Of a stretch of 64,000 nucleotides of DNA, positions 1 to 11,900 are shown piece after piece. The stretch lies in contig BCKL01000012.1 of assembly GCA_001600635.1 (NCBI GenBank), positions 558,001 through 622,000 on the forward strand, in the 5' to 3' direction. Position numbers and translations under genes: made by a program. This DNA comes from Leucosporidium creatinivorum. Its lineage: Eukaryota > Basidiomycota > Microbotryomycetes > Leucosporidiales > Leucosporidiaceae. The notes under the pieces were generated by a model. The model was not told the DNA's origin. It did no database searches and saw nothing but the letters and a program-made list of their open reading frames with translations. The stretch's first letter is position 1, and the number at the start of each line of letters is the position of its first letter.

Positions 1-1
1 C

Positions 2-1189
2 ACACCCTCCCTCTCTCCCTCCACTTCCCATTCGACTCATCCAGCCCCGCCACCCATCGCCGAGCAGCCCTCCCCTTCTTCCTTCCTCAACCGCTTCAAA
101 CGCCTCTCCTTCAAACCACCATCCTTCGCTCCTCCCAAAGCTTCACTCGCCCTCTCCCCTTCGACATCCCTCTCCGAAGGTCTCTCCACGACCACTCCTT
201 CCGGCCGAATCGTCCTTCCTCTCATCCGCACGCCCTCCAACACCGACGCCTCGCGACTTCCCACCTCACCTGCGAGCGGTCAAGTCCGTGGATACGCTTT
301 TACGGTTAGAAAGTGGACCAGGAGGGATTTGGAAGGGTCGAGGGAAGGCGCTGAGGCAGCGGGGCAGGTTCGGTTCGTGTGGAGGAGGGGGAGGAAGAAG
401 AGGGCGAGTCGTCGCGCAGTAGTCGGAGGGGAGGGTGAGGGTGGAGGAGGACACAAGCTGCAGAGGTATGCTAGTGGGAGTAGCGCAGGCGGAGGAGGCG
501 AGGGGAGGCCGCCGAGTCCCGTCAAGACGAGGTCGAGGAGTCGAGGACCATCGCCTGGCGGTGGGTTGAGGAGGCAGGATACCCTCGAAGGGGAGGATCT
601 TACGAGCGATCCGAACAACCTTTGCGCGCCGAATGGGAGGAGGAGGAGCCTGACTGTGACGGGCGCTTCGGGGGTTGGACTCGGCGTGGGAGTCGAGGGG
701 AGGGGGAGTCGGCCGACGTCGATGCATTCGGAGATGGAGAATGAGAGGACAGATGGCGAGGAAGAGGACGAGGGCGAGGAGTCGGATCCAGAGGATAGCG
801 AGAGGCCGTGGACTTGTCATCTCGTGCAGTCGTTCTCGGGCTTCTCGGCCCCCTCCTCCTCCTCGCCTCCACTCTCCTCCAACGCCACCCCCAACGGATC
901 CTCCTCGCCACCACAGCCTCCGATCAAACGCATCCACCTCGGCACCCTCATTCCCGCACCTCATCACCCCAAACTCGTAGCGACCCTCTCCGTCCCCTTC
1001 TCCCTCTCGCCTCTCGCGCTCGGTACACCAAAAGCGGGAGGCATGTGGGGAGCGAGTGAGGGGTTGAGCGTGGAGGAGATGAAGGATTGCTTGAGCGTTA
1101 GTTGTTTGTGGGTTGTGGTGAGGGAGGGGTTGGGAGGATTGGGAGCGGGCGGAGTGAGTAAGGGAGCGAAGTGGAAGCTTGGGAGGTAG
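2..1189 (+). CDS. C-terminal part of a Ser/Pro/Gly-rich hypothetical protein (5' end outside window)
   Basis: One open frame runs without a stop from the first bases of the window to the TAG at 1187-1189, giving about 395 residues of the C-terminus; the true start lies upstream of the window. The N-terminal half visible here is Pro/Ser-rich, followed by Arg/Gly-rich blocks (around GGEGEGGGG), an acidic stretch (DGEEEDEGEESDPEDSE) and then a less biased C-terminal ~150 residues (RPWTCHLVQSFSGFS, then KRIHLGTLIPAPHHPKLVAT). That last part has mixed hydrophobic and charged residues and may be a folded domain. I do not recognise the family. No intron is needed in the visible part. The codon pattern (C or G in third position) fits the other genes here. 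It is a coding call on frame length and composition only. Confidence 0.6.
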   Translation, partial: TPSLSPSTSHSTHPAPPPIAEQPSPSSFLNRFKRLSFKPPSFAPPKASLALSPSTSLSEGLSTTTPSGRIVLPLIRTPSNTDASRLPTSPASGQVRGYAFTVRKWTRRDLEGSREGAEAAGQVRFVWRRGRKKRASRRAVVGGEGEGGGGHKLQRYASGSSAGGGGEGRPPSPVKTRSRSRGPSPGGGLRRQDTLEGEDLTSDPNNLCAPNGRRRSLTVTGASGVGLGVGVEGRGSRPTSMHSEMENERTDGEEEDEGEESDPEDSERPWTCHLVQSFSGFSAPSSSSPPLSSNATPNGSSSPPQPPIKRIHLGTLIPAPHHPKLVATLSVPFSLSPLALGTPKAGGMWGASEGLSVEEMKDCLSVSCLWVVVREGLGGLGAGGVSKGAKWKLGR

Positions 1190-1367
1190 ATGAGAAGGTT
1201 GGGTTGATTATTTGGTCTGATGTGCTGTTAAGATACGCTGCGGCGCTGATGTTCCTATTTACATCGCCTGCGGTTCGAGGAGAAATCAGCTGGCTCGCGC
1301 CGAGCGACTCTCGCCCCTCTCTACTCACCTCTACAGCGCCCTCCAAGTCCACCACACTACCGCAGCG

Positions 1368-1703
1368 ATGAACCACCACCTCACTTGTACGCCGACTGTG
1401 CTCAACGAGCTGCTCCGGCCTTGTTTGACTGCCTCGCAGGCGCCACCTTTCGGCTCTGCAATCGTCGACCTCGTGCGAAGGCTGAAAGAGGACGAGGTTG
1501 AGAAGGAGTGGAGGCGCAAGTTCTCGGCCGTGAGAGGTGTGTGGAACTGTGAGCGTCGAGGGGAGAGCATCCGTAGGAAGAACAGAAGCGTGAGCTTTCG
1601 GTGTTGGAGTTGGAGCCAGAGCAAGAGAAGCGGAGCTGCTGTCGTTCAGCCTGTAGAGGCGCATGTAGCTGAGCACCTGACTTCAGCAAGCAACAAAAGC
1701 TAG
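1368..1703 (+). CDS. Possible small protein, unresolved
   Basis: An ATG at 1368 opens a 111-residue frame. Its first ~60 residues look like a real globular protein (MNHHLTCTPTVLNELLRPCL, then VDLVRRLKEDEVEKEWRRKF), while the rest becomes Arg/Ser-rich. The ATG directly follows a CCGCAG that could be an acceptor, so this may be an internal exon of a longer spliced gene. Another frame over 1270-1500 is also open and also looks protein-like, so the frame is not decided by the sequence. The rest of the 1190-1890 gap holds nothing else I can name. Confidence 0.25.
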   Translation: MNHHLTCTPTVLNELLRPCLTASQAPPFGSAIVDLVRRLKEDEVEKEWRRKFSAVRGVWNCERRGESIRRKNRSVSFRCWSWSQSKRSGAAVVQPVEAHVAEHLTSASNKS

Positions 1704-1890
1704 GCGATAGAAGATGAGCCTTCAGCCCACCCCTTTGTCTCTCTCAAATCACGCGCTCCGTTCGCCGAGTTCTCGCCGACCGCCGAACGCAACGAACAAG
1801 GAAAAGGGCGCCTCAAGGCAGCCACCTATATATTCACATAACGATACCAGCTCGTCCTTCTAGTGTCTCTGAGCACCCTCCGCTGCTCTC

Positions 1891-3118
1891 CTAAGCCTCA
1901 AGCTCGATAGCGCGGCGCTTCAGCTCGTCCCGAGTTTGGTGCTGAGTCGATTGGGGCGCTTTGACGTAGGCGCCGTCGAGGGTGCCGATCGTGTATCCTC
2001 CGGGGTTGACCTGCAGCGTCAAATGAGTCGGTGAGGAAAACGTGGAAGAAGACGAGAGACAGCGCACGATAGGCCGAGTCGTCTTGACGTAAGTGACGGT
2101 CTCTCCGTCCTTGTTGGTCGAGAGCGAGTACTGCTCCGTTCCACTCGTGCTTGTCTCATCCACGGAAACAGCAGCCTCCTCGAAATCAAGCCCACGGCGG
2201 TGCATGAGGTGCATGTCGACTTCGGCGAAATCGCGCTCGGCGAGGGGAGCGGCAGTGGGCGTAGGAGAAGGAGAGGAGGGGATGGTGGTGATGCTGAAGT
2301 TCTCGCGGCTGGAGGCGGTAGGGACGGGGACGTAGCCGGTCATAGTGCCGATAGTGTAGCCGCCGGGGTTGACCTGCGAGAGCAAGGTCAGCGAGCGAGC
2401 GCCGAAATTACAGCGAAGGGACATACGATAGGGCGAGTGGTGTAGACGTAGGTTTCGGTGGTAGAGCTTCGAGTTGAGGTCGAGTGCGTCGGCGAGGCAG
2501 TCTCAACAGTCTCCTGAACCTCGGACCAGCTCGAGCTCGGCGAAGTCGACGAAGCGGGCTCGGCAGACGAGCTAGCGCTAGAGCTCTCACTCGTAGGAGT
2601 GGCCGTCTCGACGACATATCCAGTCATCGTTCCGAAAGTGTAGCCACCCGGGTTGACCTGCAGAACAAGCATACATCAGCTCCCTCGCTCACACTGCATC
2701 TCGGTCGAAACGAACTCACGATAGGCCGCGTAGTGTAGACAAACGTGCTCGTCTCTCCGTTCGAGTAAGTTGTAGTCGAGTACGTAGGGCTCTGCACCGC
2801 ACTGTCCCTCTTCCTCAAGCTCAAGCGCGTCATGTCCTCCACCGTCTCCCTAGCTCGTCCGCTCCAACGGCTGCAACCGCTGAATCCTCCGCCTCCAAAG
2901 GCGAGGTTGGTGGCGTACAGGGAGGCTACGAGGACAGGGATGGCTAGTGCTCCTGTAGCGAAGAAGATGGCGCGGCGAAAGCGGGAGCGAGGGGAGCTAG
3001 GGGAGTCGAGGGAGGTGGATTGAGGTGTTGCGGATGGGGCGCGGTGCAGGGGAGGTTTCTCGTTGAGCGCTGCGGGCGAAGATGGGAGCAGAGTGTATTG
3101 AGGTGGTGAAGTGCTCAT
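1891..3118 (-). CDS. Single-pass membrane protein made of four duplicated exon modules
   Basis: Four exons: 3118-2720, 2657-2427, 2373-2068, 2010-1891; 351 residues. The start is the ATG at 3118. Residues ~1-45 are cytosolic-like and basic (RSRFRR), followed by one hydrophobic span (AIFFATGALAIPVLVASLYA). After it the chain is a series of Ser/Thr-rich segments; each exon ends in Y(T/V)(Y/K)TTRPI and the next begins VNPGGYT(I/F)GT. All three introns are phase 0 and cut the repeat between the same two residues, so the gene seems to have grown by duplication of one exon. A long Ser/Thr-rich outer region suggests O-glycosylation at the cell surface or wall (inference). A short cytosolic tail with an extracellular C-terminus is one topology; the reverse cannot be excluded. 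I do not recognise the repeat as a named domain. Confidence 0.85.
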
Positions 3119-3800
3119 TGCTGGAAGATGAACGACAAGACGAGGTGAAGGGGAGGAAACAGAGAGACGGTGCGCCAGAGCAACGCGTAGAGGGACGCTT
3201 GACGAGCTCGTCGAGGAGGACTGTAGAGGAGCAGCACGGCAGTAGACCTGACTCGAATGCCCTCAAATACCCCCCTCGCCGACTTTCGCTCGCCGTTTAC
3301 TCGCAAGACCCCTCTTCAGGAGCTCGAACCTCGGCAGAGAGACCTGTTGCTGCCTCTGCTGGGCTCTGTTTCACAAGCTACAAAGAGCTACATCAGACTG
3401 CAGCATCTCTGTGCATATCTTTCTCCCGGGTGCGCCCGCTGGAGATGGCTGACTCAGCTGCTCGGCCGGCCTCCTCAGCCTCTTCTATTGAGCTTTTGCC
3501 ATGTAGCAGAGCAGAGCAAACAGGGTACTGCAGGAGTGGAGTAGCTACTGTTCTCCAATACGGTTGAGACTAAGCTACAGCTCCACGACCCTTCCTCCTC
3601 CCACACAAAAGAGAAGAAAGGAAGCGAATCGTGCGAGGCTGGAAGGTCACCTGCCCTTGTCCCTAGTCAGAAAATTGGGGTGCACCCTCAATTGCTCAGC
3701 TGATCGAAGGTGGTCCAAGCTCAACTCCTCTATAAATTCCGCTCAGCCAGCTTTTCCTCTCTTTCCCTCCTGCCACTCACAGCTCAGGCTCTCCGTAAGA
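3119..3800. other. Divergent intergenic region
   Basis: This stretch lies between two genes that point away from each other (starts at 3118 minus and 3801 plus), so it should hold both promoters. The only element I can name is the TATA-like box listed separately. The open frames that cross it begin with non-ATG codons and show no splice logic. Confidence 0.5.
3731..3738 (+). promoter_or_regulatory. TATA-like box
   Basis: The sequence TATAAATT stands 63 bases upstream of the ATG at 3801, within an otherwise GC-rich region, and is followed by a pyrimidine-rich leader (CTTTTCCTCTCTTTCCCTCC) of the kind seen near fungal transcription starts. It supports the choice of 3801 as a gene start. Whether it is used is inference. 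Confidence 0.5.
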
Positions 3801-4938
3801 ATGGCACCCACCACCTTCACGGAGACCTGCCGCCGGCGCTACGCTCCCAAGGGACAAGACCACCATGCATCTGCTTCTGCTCCTGTAGTGTTTGGTAGTC
3901 GCGCTCCTAAAGCTATACGGGATCCTTCCTTCTTCCTCCCGCAAGCCCCCAAGCCTAGGCCGCCGTCCGGGCCAATCAGGGCAAAGAGTAGTAGTGAGAC
4001 GTTAAAGAAGAGTAATGAGGTGCATCCTATCAGAAGACAGCCTCCTGTCCTGGCCCGTCACGTCCGGATCCCAGCCGGAGTCAGACAACTAACAGACCTT
4101 CCCAAACAGGAAGGAAGCCCTGAGCCTGGTGGTGGATACCTCTAGTGAGAGTGAGGAGGAGATGGACCACCTTCCTGCACCACAACAGCAGAAGCCAGAA
4201 GGCCTCAAGACCGCCCAACCGCTCAACGTCACCACCTCGGCCTACGGACCGGCCTCGACCTTGTTCTGCAGGCCAACACTGTCCAAGGCCTACTCCCCCA
4301 CGGTCACCACCACCACCACCACCATCAAAGAAGCGTCACCATCCACCTCAACACCAACGCCAGCCGTCACCCTCCGTCAACCCTCCACCGAGCCGGCTGA
4401 CCACGCACTTCCCCGGGAGGACCAACCGCACCTCCACCAAGGATGGACAGCAGCTTCACCACCCAGGAGGGCAGCACCAAGATCACCTGTACATCCCCTC
4501 CGTCCTCCTTCTCCTACTCTCCGGCCCAGAGCAATCCCTCCTTCCTCCCGCGGAACTCTCCTCCCCTCCGCCGCTGGCCTCGGTTGAGAAGGAAGAAGTC
4601 ACACCCCTTCTCCTCCCACCAAACCCGCTCCTCAACACACCACCAACACCTGGTCCAGCACCCCCTCCCCCTCCTCCACCCCCCTCCGCCCATCAACCCC
4701 CTCCAACCTCTTCCCCTTCCCCACCTCCAGCTCGGCCGTCTCTCCCCCCCTTCTGCCCTCACCTCTCCAAACCCGCTTGGACCCAGCCCCCGGGATCCAG
4801 ATCAATTGGGGATGGAGCCATTTGTTCCCTGATGAGGTCAATAGTGGAGAGAAGAGGGTGAGAGAGGAGGAGCAGGAGCTGGCGAGCGCCGAGAAAAGCG
4901 CCGAGGAACCGTGGAGGAAGAAGAGGACTTGTAGATAA
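3801..4938 (+). CDS. Ser/Pro-rich hypothetical protein, exon structure unresolved
   Basis: The ATG at 3801 opens a frame encoding MAPTTFTETCRRRYAPKGQD and about 110 residues, ending at 4145. A second frame is open from 4093 (acceptor candidates CTAACAG at 4095 or AAACAG at 4109) and reads KEALSLVVDTSSESEEEMD, then a Thr/Pro-rich region; a TGA at 4585 interrupts it, after which the same frame continues to the TAA at 4936 with a charged, convincing C-terminus (IQINWGWSHLFPDE, then KRVREEEQELASAEKSAEEP). The three parts probably belong to one gene joined by introns I could not place with confidence, or the gene is decayed. No GCTGAC-type branch site is clear here, unlike in the neighbours. No family recognised. 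Confidence 0.4.
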
Positions 4939-5297
4939 TTGGGCTGTTTAGTAATAGGTTGTACGGAGTTTTCATTGTTTGATACCCCCTTCTCTCTTAG
5001 TGCCCTACATACCTGTGAAGTACCCAGTTTCTACGTGACTTCGGCGCCGAGCTGCCGGTGAGAGAGATGTGAATGAGAGATCTGAGAGATTGAGAAATGT
5101 GATTACCCTGCCTTCAATACCAATAAACAGCTTTATTGCTTAATCTTTTCCCCTCCTTTCGCTCCGACTCGACTTCGGAAGAGCCGAGCCCGCTCGCGCC
5201 TTGCTCTCTCTCAACTTCTCGTCGCGCTTCTCCTTCGACTTCGCTTCTCTTCCTACGACCGAGCAGGCGGCAGAGGACGAGCTTTGTGCATCTCATC
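4939..5297. other. Intergenic region upstream of the Hsp70-like pair
   Basis: This 359-base gap is relatively AT-rich at 4940-5130 and then becomes a pyrimidine-rich leader (5150-5297) before the ATG at 5298. It probably holds the 3' end of the upstream transcript and the promoter of the first Hsp70-like gene. I see no gene in it. Confidence 0.4.
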
Positions 5298-8200
5298 ATG
5301 GGGTGAGTGCTCTCTCCTCTTACCAAGCTACAGAGCTAACACACAACGCGCAGGTGCTGCCGCTCCTCCTCTGCGTCTCCTCCTCCAAACGGCAACTTCT
5401 CCCCTCCGCAAAAGCCTCTGCGGGACAACAGCTATCCTATCACCCTACAGCCTTCCCCCTACTCGTACCCCAACCCACGCGACCTTCCTCCGCTCTCAAT
5501 TCCTCCTCCTGCTCAGGCGCGCGGTCCGACGCCCTCGCGCTCGCCTTACTACAGCCAAGGCTACCACCAGCAGCAGCAAGGAGGGCCAAGCAAGTCGCCA
5601 GCGCCATCGACTTCTTCTGCAGGTCATCAGCATTACTACCCCTACGGCGGCGCGCCCATCCCGCCCGTCCCTTCCGTCTCCCCCTCCTTTCGTCAACACA
5701 ACAATCGCACGCCGACTTACTCTCCTCAGCACCATTCTTACTCGCATACACCTCCGCCTCTACCACCAAGATCGAACGGCCAACTCGCAGGCATCGCTCG
5801 CCCGCCGCCTACTTATGCGCAGGGAACTCCTCCGCTCTCGTCGGCGAGGAGCGGTCCGCCGACGCCTAGGAGTAGGAGTCGGCCGGGCAGTATGAGGCAG
5901 CCGTCGGGTTCGGAGAGGATGGATGGTGGAGCGGTCGGTGCTGTGAGTAGGAGAATGGCGGAGAGCTCGGAGGGCAAGCTGAGCGTTGGTATCGACTTTG
6001 GGTGAGTTCGGCGAGGGCTCGGAGCGGTGGGAGAGGGTCGCTGATACGGGGAAATTCCGCTTCAAACAGAACTACCTTCTCCGGCGTGGCCTATGGCTCG
6101 ACTCGACTCTTCTCGGGCCAAATTCGGCAGATCCTCGTGTGGCCTGGGAGCTACGAGACGTGCGTTTCCCTTCTCTCTTCTTCTCTACCATCCTCGGTTT
6201 GCTAACGAGGAGTTACACAGATACCGCAAAGTCCCCTCCTGCATCCTCTACTCGCAACACTCCCCTCACGACGAAGCGCAAGTCATCGCCTGGGGTCTCG
6301 AGGCCAAGAACATGACGCTACAGCCGGGGATGGTCAAGTGCGCTCTTCCCTTTTTCCTCGCTCCGCTCTCGACTCGGTAATAACCCCCACCGAAACAGAT
6401 GCGAATGGTTCAAACTCCTCCTCTCGCCCGAATCCCTCCGTTCGGGCCAACCGGATCCTCGACTCCCTCCCCTCCCGCACGGCAAGACAGTGGTGGACGT
6501 CATCTCTGACTTCCTGCGCGAGATTTGGAGGTACTCGAAGAAGCAGATTACGGAGGAGATTGGCTCGGTTGCTGATTTGGGTGCGCTTCTCGAGAGCGCC
6601 GAGCAAGTGGAGCGCTGAAGCTGACCTGATTTGGGCGATACACAGACTCGGCGGACGTGCTTCTGACGGTACCGGCTGCGTGGGATGCTGCGGGATGTAG
6701 TTTGATGCGGGAGGCGGCGATTCGAGCGGGGTTGGTTCAGAGTTCGAGGGGAGGGGATAAGAATTGGCGGGACAGGCTGCAGATCATCACGTTTGTTTCT
6801 CCTCTCTGTCTCCCTCTTATCATACTCGCTGACTCTCCCTCATCAAACAGCGAACCCGAAGCCGGCGCCATCCACGCCTCGACACTCTCGACCCTCCATC
6901 ATCTCCGTCCTTCGCAATCTTTCCTCCTCTGCGACGCAGGAGGCGGAACAGTCGACACAGCCGTCTACAAGCTCATGGGCCAACTTTCCGAGCTGGAGAT
7001 TGCAGAGATGTGCGTCAGGAGTGGGGCGACGAGTGGGAGTCTGTTCATTGATTTGAAATTTGAGGAGCTGTTGAGGAGGATGTGAGCTCGCGGCTACTTT
7101 CTTCCGCTGCTGGGGGCAGCGGCTGATCCACTTTCTTGTTGACCACAGCCTCAAGGACCACCCTACTCATCTCGACCCGCCATCACTCGCCGCGTTCATG
7201 CACTCCTTCTCCGAGACCGACAAGCTCGACTACCACGGCACAGCAGCGGACGACGGTGCGTCTTACTCGCACACACACTTTCTCCGACCCTGAGCTGACT
7301 CGCCTAACAACCCACAGAATCCCTCTTCCGCTTCAACTGCTTCAACGTCGAGGATGATCATGATCCCTCGGTCGGACTCGAGTATGGGGAGCTGGCGATT
7401 CCGGGCAGGGTGTTGAAGCAAGAGGTGTTTGACCCGATCATCGGTCAGTTCTTCCTTCTCCCGCCTTCCAGTCGCCGTCGCTGACCATGCTTCGTTTCTC
7501 CTCCCCCTTCACCTCGGCGCTCGCCTCGCTCCCTTCCTCGCGCCAACTCCTTCGCCTCATCCTCCCCGCTCACGCTCATCAACTTACTCACACTCCGCTG
7601 CGCTCCACCACCACAGAGCAAGTCCTCGACCTCCTCCACTACCAACTCTCCAAGATCCCCTCCACCCGTATCGACGCCATCATCCTAGTCGGCGGTTTCG
7701 CCGCCTCCGAGTACCTCTTCACGCGGGTGCAAGAAACGTTCGGGGCGACGATCGCTGTGATAGCGAGGCCGAATGATTGTGATGTTGCGACTTTGAGGGG
7801 AGCGGCGAGGTATGGACTGGGGTTGACGCAGGGGAAGAAGGCGGTTAGTAATGTCATTAGTCCGAGGAGTTATATTATGAGTGAGTTCTCGGATTCTTCT
7901 TGTCCGCTGTCGAGTGACAGAGCTGACTTGGAGACGTTGAGCAGAGGTCAAACTCCCCGCCGAGGATGTCGATCGGTTCCAGAGGCCGAACTTCATCACC
8001 ACCAACGATGCGGGCATGGAGGTGTGCGAGAACCGGTTGAGCTGTGCGTTGCTTTCTTCTCTTCTACTCTTCTTCCTCGTAGCTAACTCCACCCGCCGCC
8101 GAGCAGACCTTGTCGCTAAAGGAGCCGTCCTGCGTAAGGGCGAGCGATTGAGATCTCGATTCTGCAAGTTTGTCAAGGGTGAGCTTGTGCTTCTGCTCCT

Positions 8201-8762
8201 TCCTCGTGAGCCCAAGCTGACTCTCAGCCCTGATCAGACCCGCACGACAGCATCTTCACCGCTCAGCTCTTCGTTTCGGATACGGAGGAGTTGTATCGGT
8301 GCGTCTCGCGCTCGTTCGCATTGCAGAGCATCTTGCTGACCGCTCGCTCTCGCTCTCGATCCCAGCTACACCGACGACGGCGATGCGACGGCGCTGTGTC
8401 GATGGACGGTCGACTTGGCTGCGCTGCCTAGGTTTCACTACATCGCTCAGTCGGGAGGTGGATACGTCGAGTGAGCTTGTTTGGTCTTTGTCTGGCCTCG
8501 ACTCCGTAGCTGACCCTCTCGCCTTGACAGGTTCGACCTCGGGCTCAGTCTCGATTCGGCGGAGGTTCGAGGTGAGCTGTGGTCGGCTTCGCTTCTTTGA
8601 GGCCACCGCTGACTCCTCTCCTCGCTCTCTCTTGTCTACAGGTGTGCTTATGACGGACGATGGAGTAGACTGCGGGACAGCGAGTGAGTTCTCCCTCCTC
8701 TCCCTCCCGGCGCTCGACTTACAGGCTTCTCCTTCGCAGCCTTCGAGTTTCTGGCGACATAG
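5298..8762 (+). CDS. Hsp70-superfamily ATPase with MGCC N-terminus (tandem copy 1)
   Basis: Seventeen exons: 5298-5302, 5354-6001, 6070-6159, 6221-6337, 6399-6580, 6646-6790, 6851-7081, 7149-7255, 7318-7443, 7617-7880, 7945-8043, 8107-8178, 8238-8298, 8366-8470, 8531-8571, 8642-8683, 8740-8762; 785 residues. The actin/Hsp70 ATPase fold is shown by phosphate-1 SVGIDFGTTFSG (~212-223), phosphate-2 DAGGGTVD (~424-431) and the adenosine motif ILVGGFAAS (~573-581). It resembles the divergent fungal Hsp70-like/HSPA12 group rather than canonical DnaK; the classical substrate domain is replaced by a ~200-residue C-terminus. Residues 1-~200 are a Pro/Ser/Gln-rich tail. The first exon is only ATGGG; splicing gives MGCCRSSS, a candidate site for N-myristoylation at Gly2 and palmitoylation at Cys3/4 (inference). 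The second copy follows 187 bases downstream. Confidence 0.9.
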
Positions 8763-8949
8763 AGCCGCTGTAGGATGTTTTTGTAGGACTTTCCTTTCAT
8801 CCTGTTGTCGAATTAGCACCCCCTTCTTATTCTCGTGCAGAACCCCCGCGTTCCACGCTCGACCCCCGACTCAGGAGTCACTCCGAGGTCAGGTTTGAGC
8901 GCAAGTTCGCGTCTTTTCGTTTCCTTCCATACCTCTTCCGCCTTCTCAG

Positions 8950-11900
8950 ATGAAGCGACTGTTCACCAAGCGGTCCAAGACGCCAGCAGCTTCATCGCAA
9001 GCAGCTCCCGCCGAGCCTTTGCCCGCCGCTCCCCCTCTCGCTCCGCCCACGCTAAGCCCGGGAGTCACCGCCTATACCTCGCCGCCCCAATCACCAGCAG
9101 AGGAGCAGCCGCTGCCCATAGTGCGCCCTAGAGCTACCTACGCCTCTCCCTCTCCTCCCTTCTCCTCCGCCGCTTCCGTCCTCTCCCCTTCCTTCCGACC
9201 AGCGCCCGCGCCCGCCCCGTACCCGACGCCGCCGGTCTCGCAACATGGCTCGCAGTTTCTGAATCATAGTCAGAGGGCGATGAGTCCTCAGGTGGCAGGG
9301 AGCAGTTTCGTAGGAGCTAGCTCGCCGGCGCTGGGCCAGCAGCAGGCGCAGAGGAACGTGAGCGATGTGACGAGGCAGGAAATGGAGGGAAAGTTGAGCG
9401 TTGGGTAAGTACAGGTTGATGTGTCTTAGAGGATGGATGAACTGACTTCGATCGCTACGCAGAATCGACTTTGGGTGAGCGAAGCCCGACCCCTTCGCCG
9501 AGCAGGTTTGCTGACTCTCGCGCCGGCAGAACGACCTTCTCGGGAGTCGCCTACGGGTCGAACCGATCCATGCAGGGTCAGATCCGACAGATTTTGACTT
9601 GGCCTGGGTCGCATGAGACCTATCGCAAGGTGCCGACTTGTGAGCGCTCTTCTTTCGGCGTTCGAACGCGACTTCGCGGCGAAGCTCGGAGCTGACTTTG
9701 CGATCGCTACACTCGACACTCAGGCATCCTATATCATCAAGCTTCGCCTAATGAGGAGGCGCAGGTCGTTGCTTGGGGACTCGAGGCCAAGTCGGCCACG
9801 ATTAGGGAGGGCTTCTACAAGTGAGCGTGCTGCCCCCTGCATTGGAGTCACCCGCTGACCTTGTCCTCGATCAGGATGGAATGGTTCAAGCTCTTCCTCG
9901 ACCCCAACGTTCTCCGCGACGGCCGCATGTCCTCGACCGCTCGGCTGCCTGGTGCGCCGAGCTCGCTTCTCACCGACTGCTGAAGCTCACTGCTGACCTC
10001 TCCTGTCCACAGACCTCCCATTCGGCAAAGAACCTATCGACATCATCGTCGACTACCTCACCTGCCTCTGGCGGTATGCGAAAGAGCGCATCACCGAGGA
10101 GACGGGGTCCATCGCCGGCCTCGAGGCAGCCGACGTGCTCCTCACTGTACCGGCTCAGTGGGATGCGGCGGGCTGTCAGATCATGCGCAAGGCGGCGATC
10201 AAGGCGGGTATGGTGCAGAGTGCGAGGGCGGGAGATAAGGACTGGAGGGACAGGTTGAGGATCATCACGTTCGTCCTTCACTCGCTCTCTCGATCCTTCG
10301 CTGACCGCTCACCCTCCTCACACAGGGAACCTGAAGCTGCTGCTATCCATTCGTCGACTCTCAACACTCTCCACCGCCTTCGCGCGTCTCAGTCCTTCAT
10401 CATCTGCGACGCAGGAGGAGGAACTGTCGATTGCGCGAGTTACAAGCTTATCGGTCAGCTCTCGCAACTCGAGATTGCCGAGATGTGCTCGAGGACGGGA
10501 GTCAACGCTGGATCGCTCTTCCTCGACCTTCGCTTTGAGGCGCTGGTCAAGAATCAGTGAGCTGTCTCGGCTTGGTCGACTTGTTCCTCGCTGATAGCGA
10601 TCCCATTACTCAGTCTTCAGCACCATCCTGTCCATCTCGACCCTCCCAGTCTACTCGCCTTCCGTCACGCCTTCAGCGAGACCGACAAGCTCGCCTACCT
10701 CGGCGTACCCGACGATGGTGAGTCGCGATTCGACGACCTTCAGCGCCAATGCTGACCTTGCTATTCGTTTAACAGACACCTCCTTTCGCTTCAACTGCTT
10801 CAACATTGAGGACGGCCATGACCCGACCTGCGGCCTTGAATACGGCGAGCTCGTCATCCCCGGCCATGTCCTGCGCCGAGACGTCTTCGACCCCGTCGTC
10901 GGTGCGCTCTCCCGGTCCCTACCCTCGCTTTCTTTGGCTCACAAGCTTTACTTCACTCCACAGATCAAGTCCTCGCCCTCATTCAGCAGCAGCTCGACAA
11001 GACCCCTGGCAAGAAGGTCAACGCGCTCATCCTCGTCGGTGGATTCGCAGCTTCGGCGTACCTCTTCGCTCGGGTGCAGGAGCACTTTGGGCCCGTCATC
11101 AATGTGATTGCTCGGCCGCAGGATTGTGATGTCGCTACGCTGCAGGGAGCGGCGAGGTATGGACTTGGGCTCGTGGGAGGGAAGGCGGCGGTTAGCAGTG
11201 TGATCAGCCCGAGGAGCTACATCATGAGTAAGTCTTCCCCCTCGCTCGTCCCTTTTCATTGCTTTCGGACGACCGAGCTAACCTTGAGGCCTTGAGCGTA
11301 GAGGTCAAGCTCCCCGCCGAGGAGGTCGACCGCTACCAGCGTCCCGGCTTCATCACCCTCAACGACGCAGGCATCGAAGTCTGCGAGAATCGATTGAGCT
11401 GTACGTCATCTCTTGAGCGTCTACTGGCGACCTCCTCAGCTGAGTCGTCTTCGTCGAACAGATCTCGTCGCTAAGGGAGCCGTCCTTCGCAAGGGCCAAC
11501 GTCTTCGGTCGAGGTTCTGCAAGTACTCGAGAGGTAGGCGGACGCTGCTCTCCTGCGCCCAGGTCCCTCTTGCTTAGCTCGCTTGTGGCTCGCGCTCGCA
11601 GGACCGACCGATTCGCTTTTCACGGCCATCCTCTACGTCTCCGACTCGGACGAGATCTATCGCTACACGGATCAAGGTGCGTGCTCATCATCTATTCTGA
11701 ATTCGTCTCCGTCTCACTCCAACCATTGCAGGCGAGACGTACGAGCTCTGTCGCTGGACCGTCGACCTCTCGACCCTCCCAGCTTTCTACTACAACTCGC
11801 AGCACTCGACGGGAGGGTTCTACACCGAGTTCGATCTCGGTCTCATTCTTGATTCCGCGGAGGTGTTAGGTGCGTGTCGCTCCCCGCTTCGGTTGATTGC

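Noticed and set aside
1098-1676. 192-codon minus-strand frame
   Set aside because: It overlaps the end of the plus-strand gene antisense and has Ser/Thr/Pro composition typical of shadow frames.
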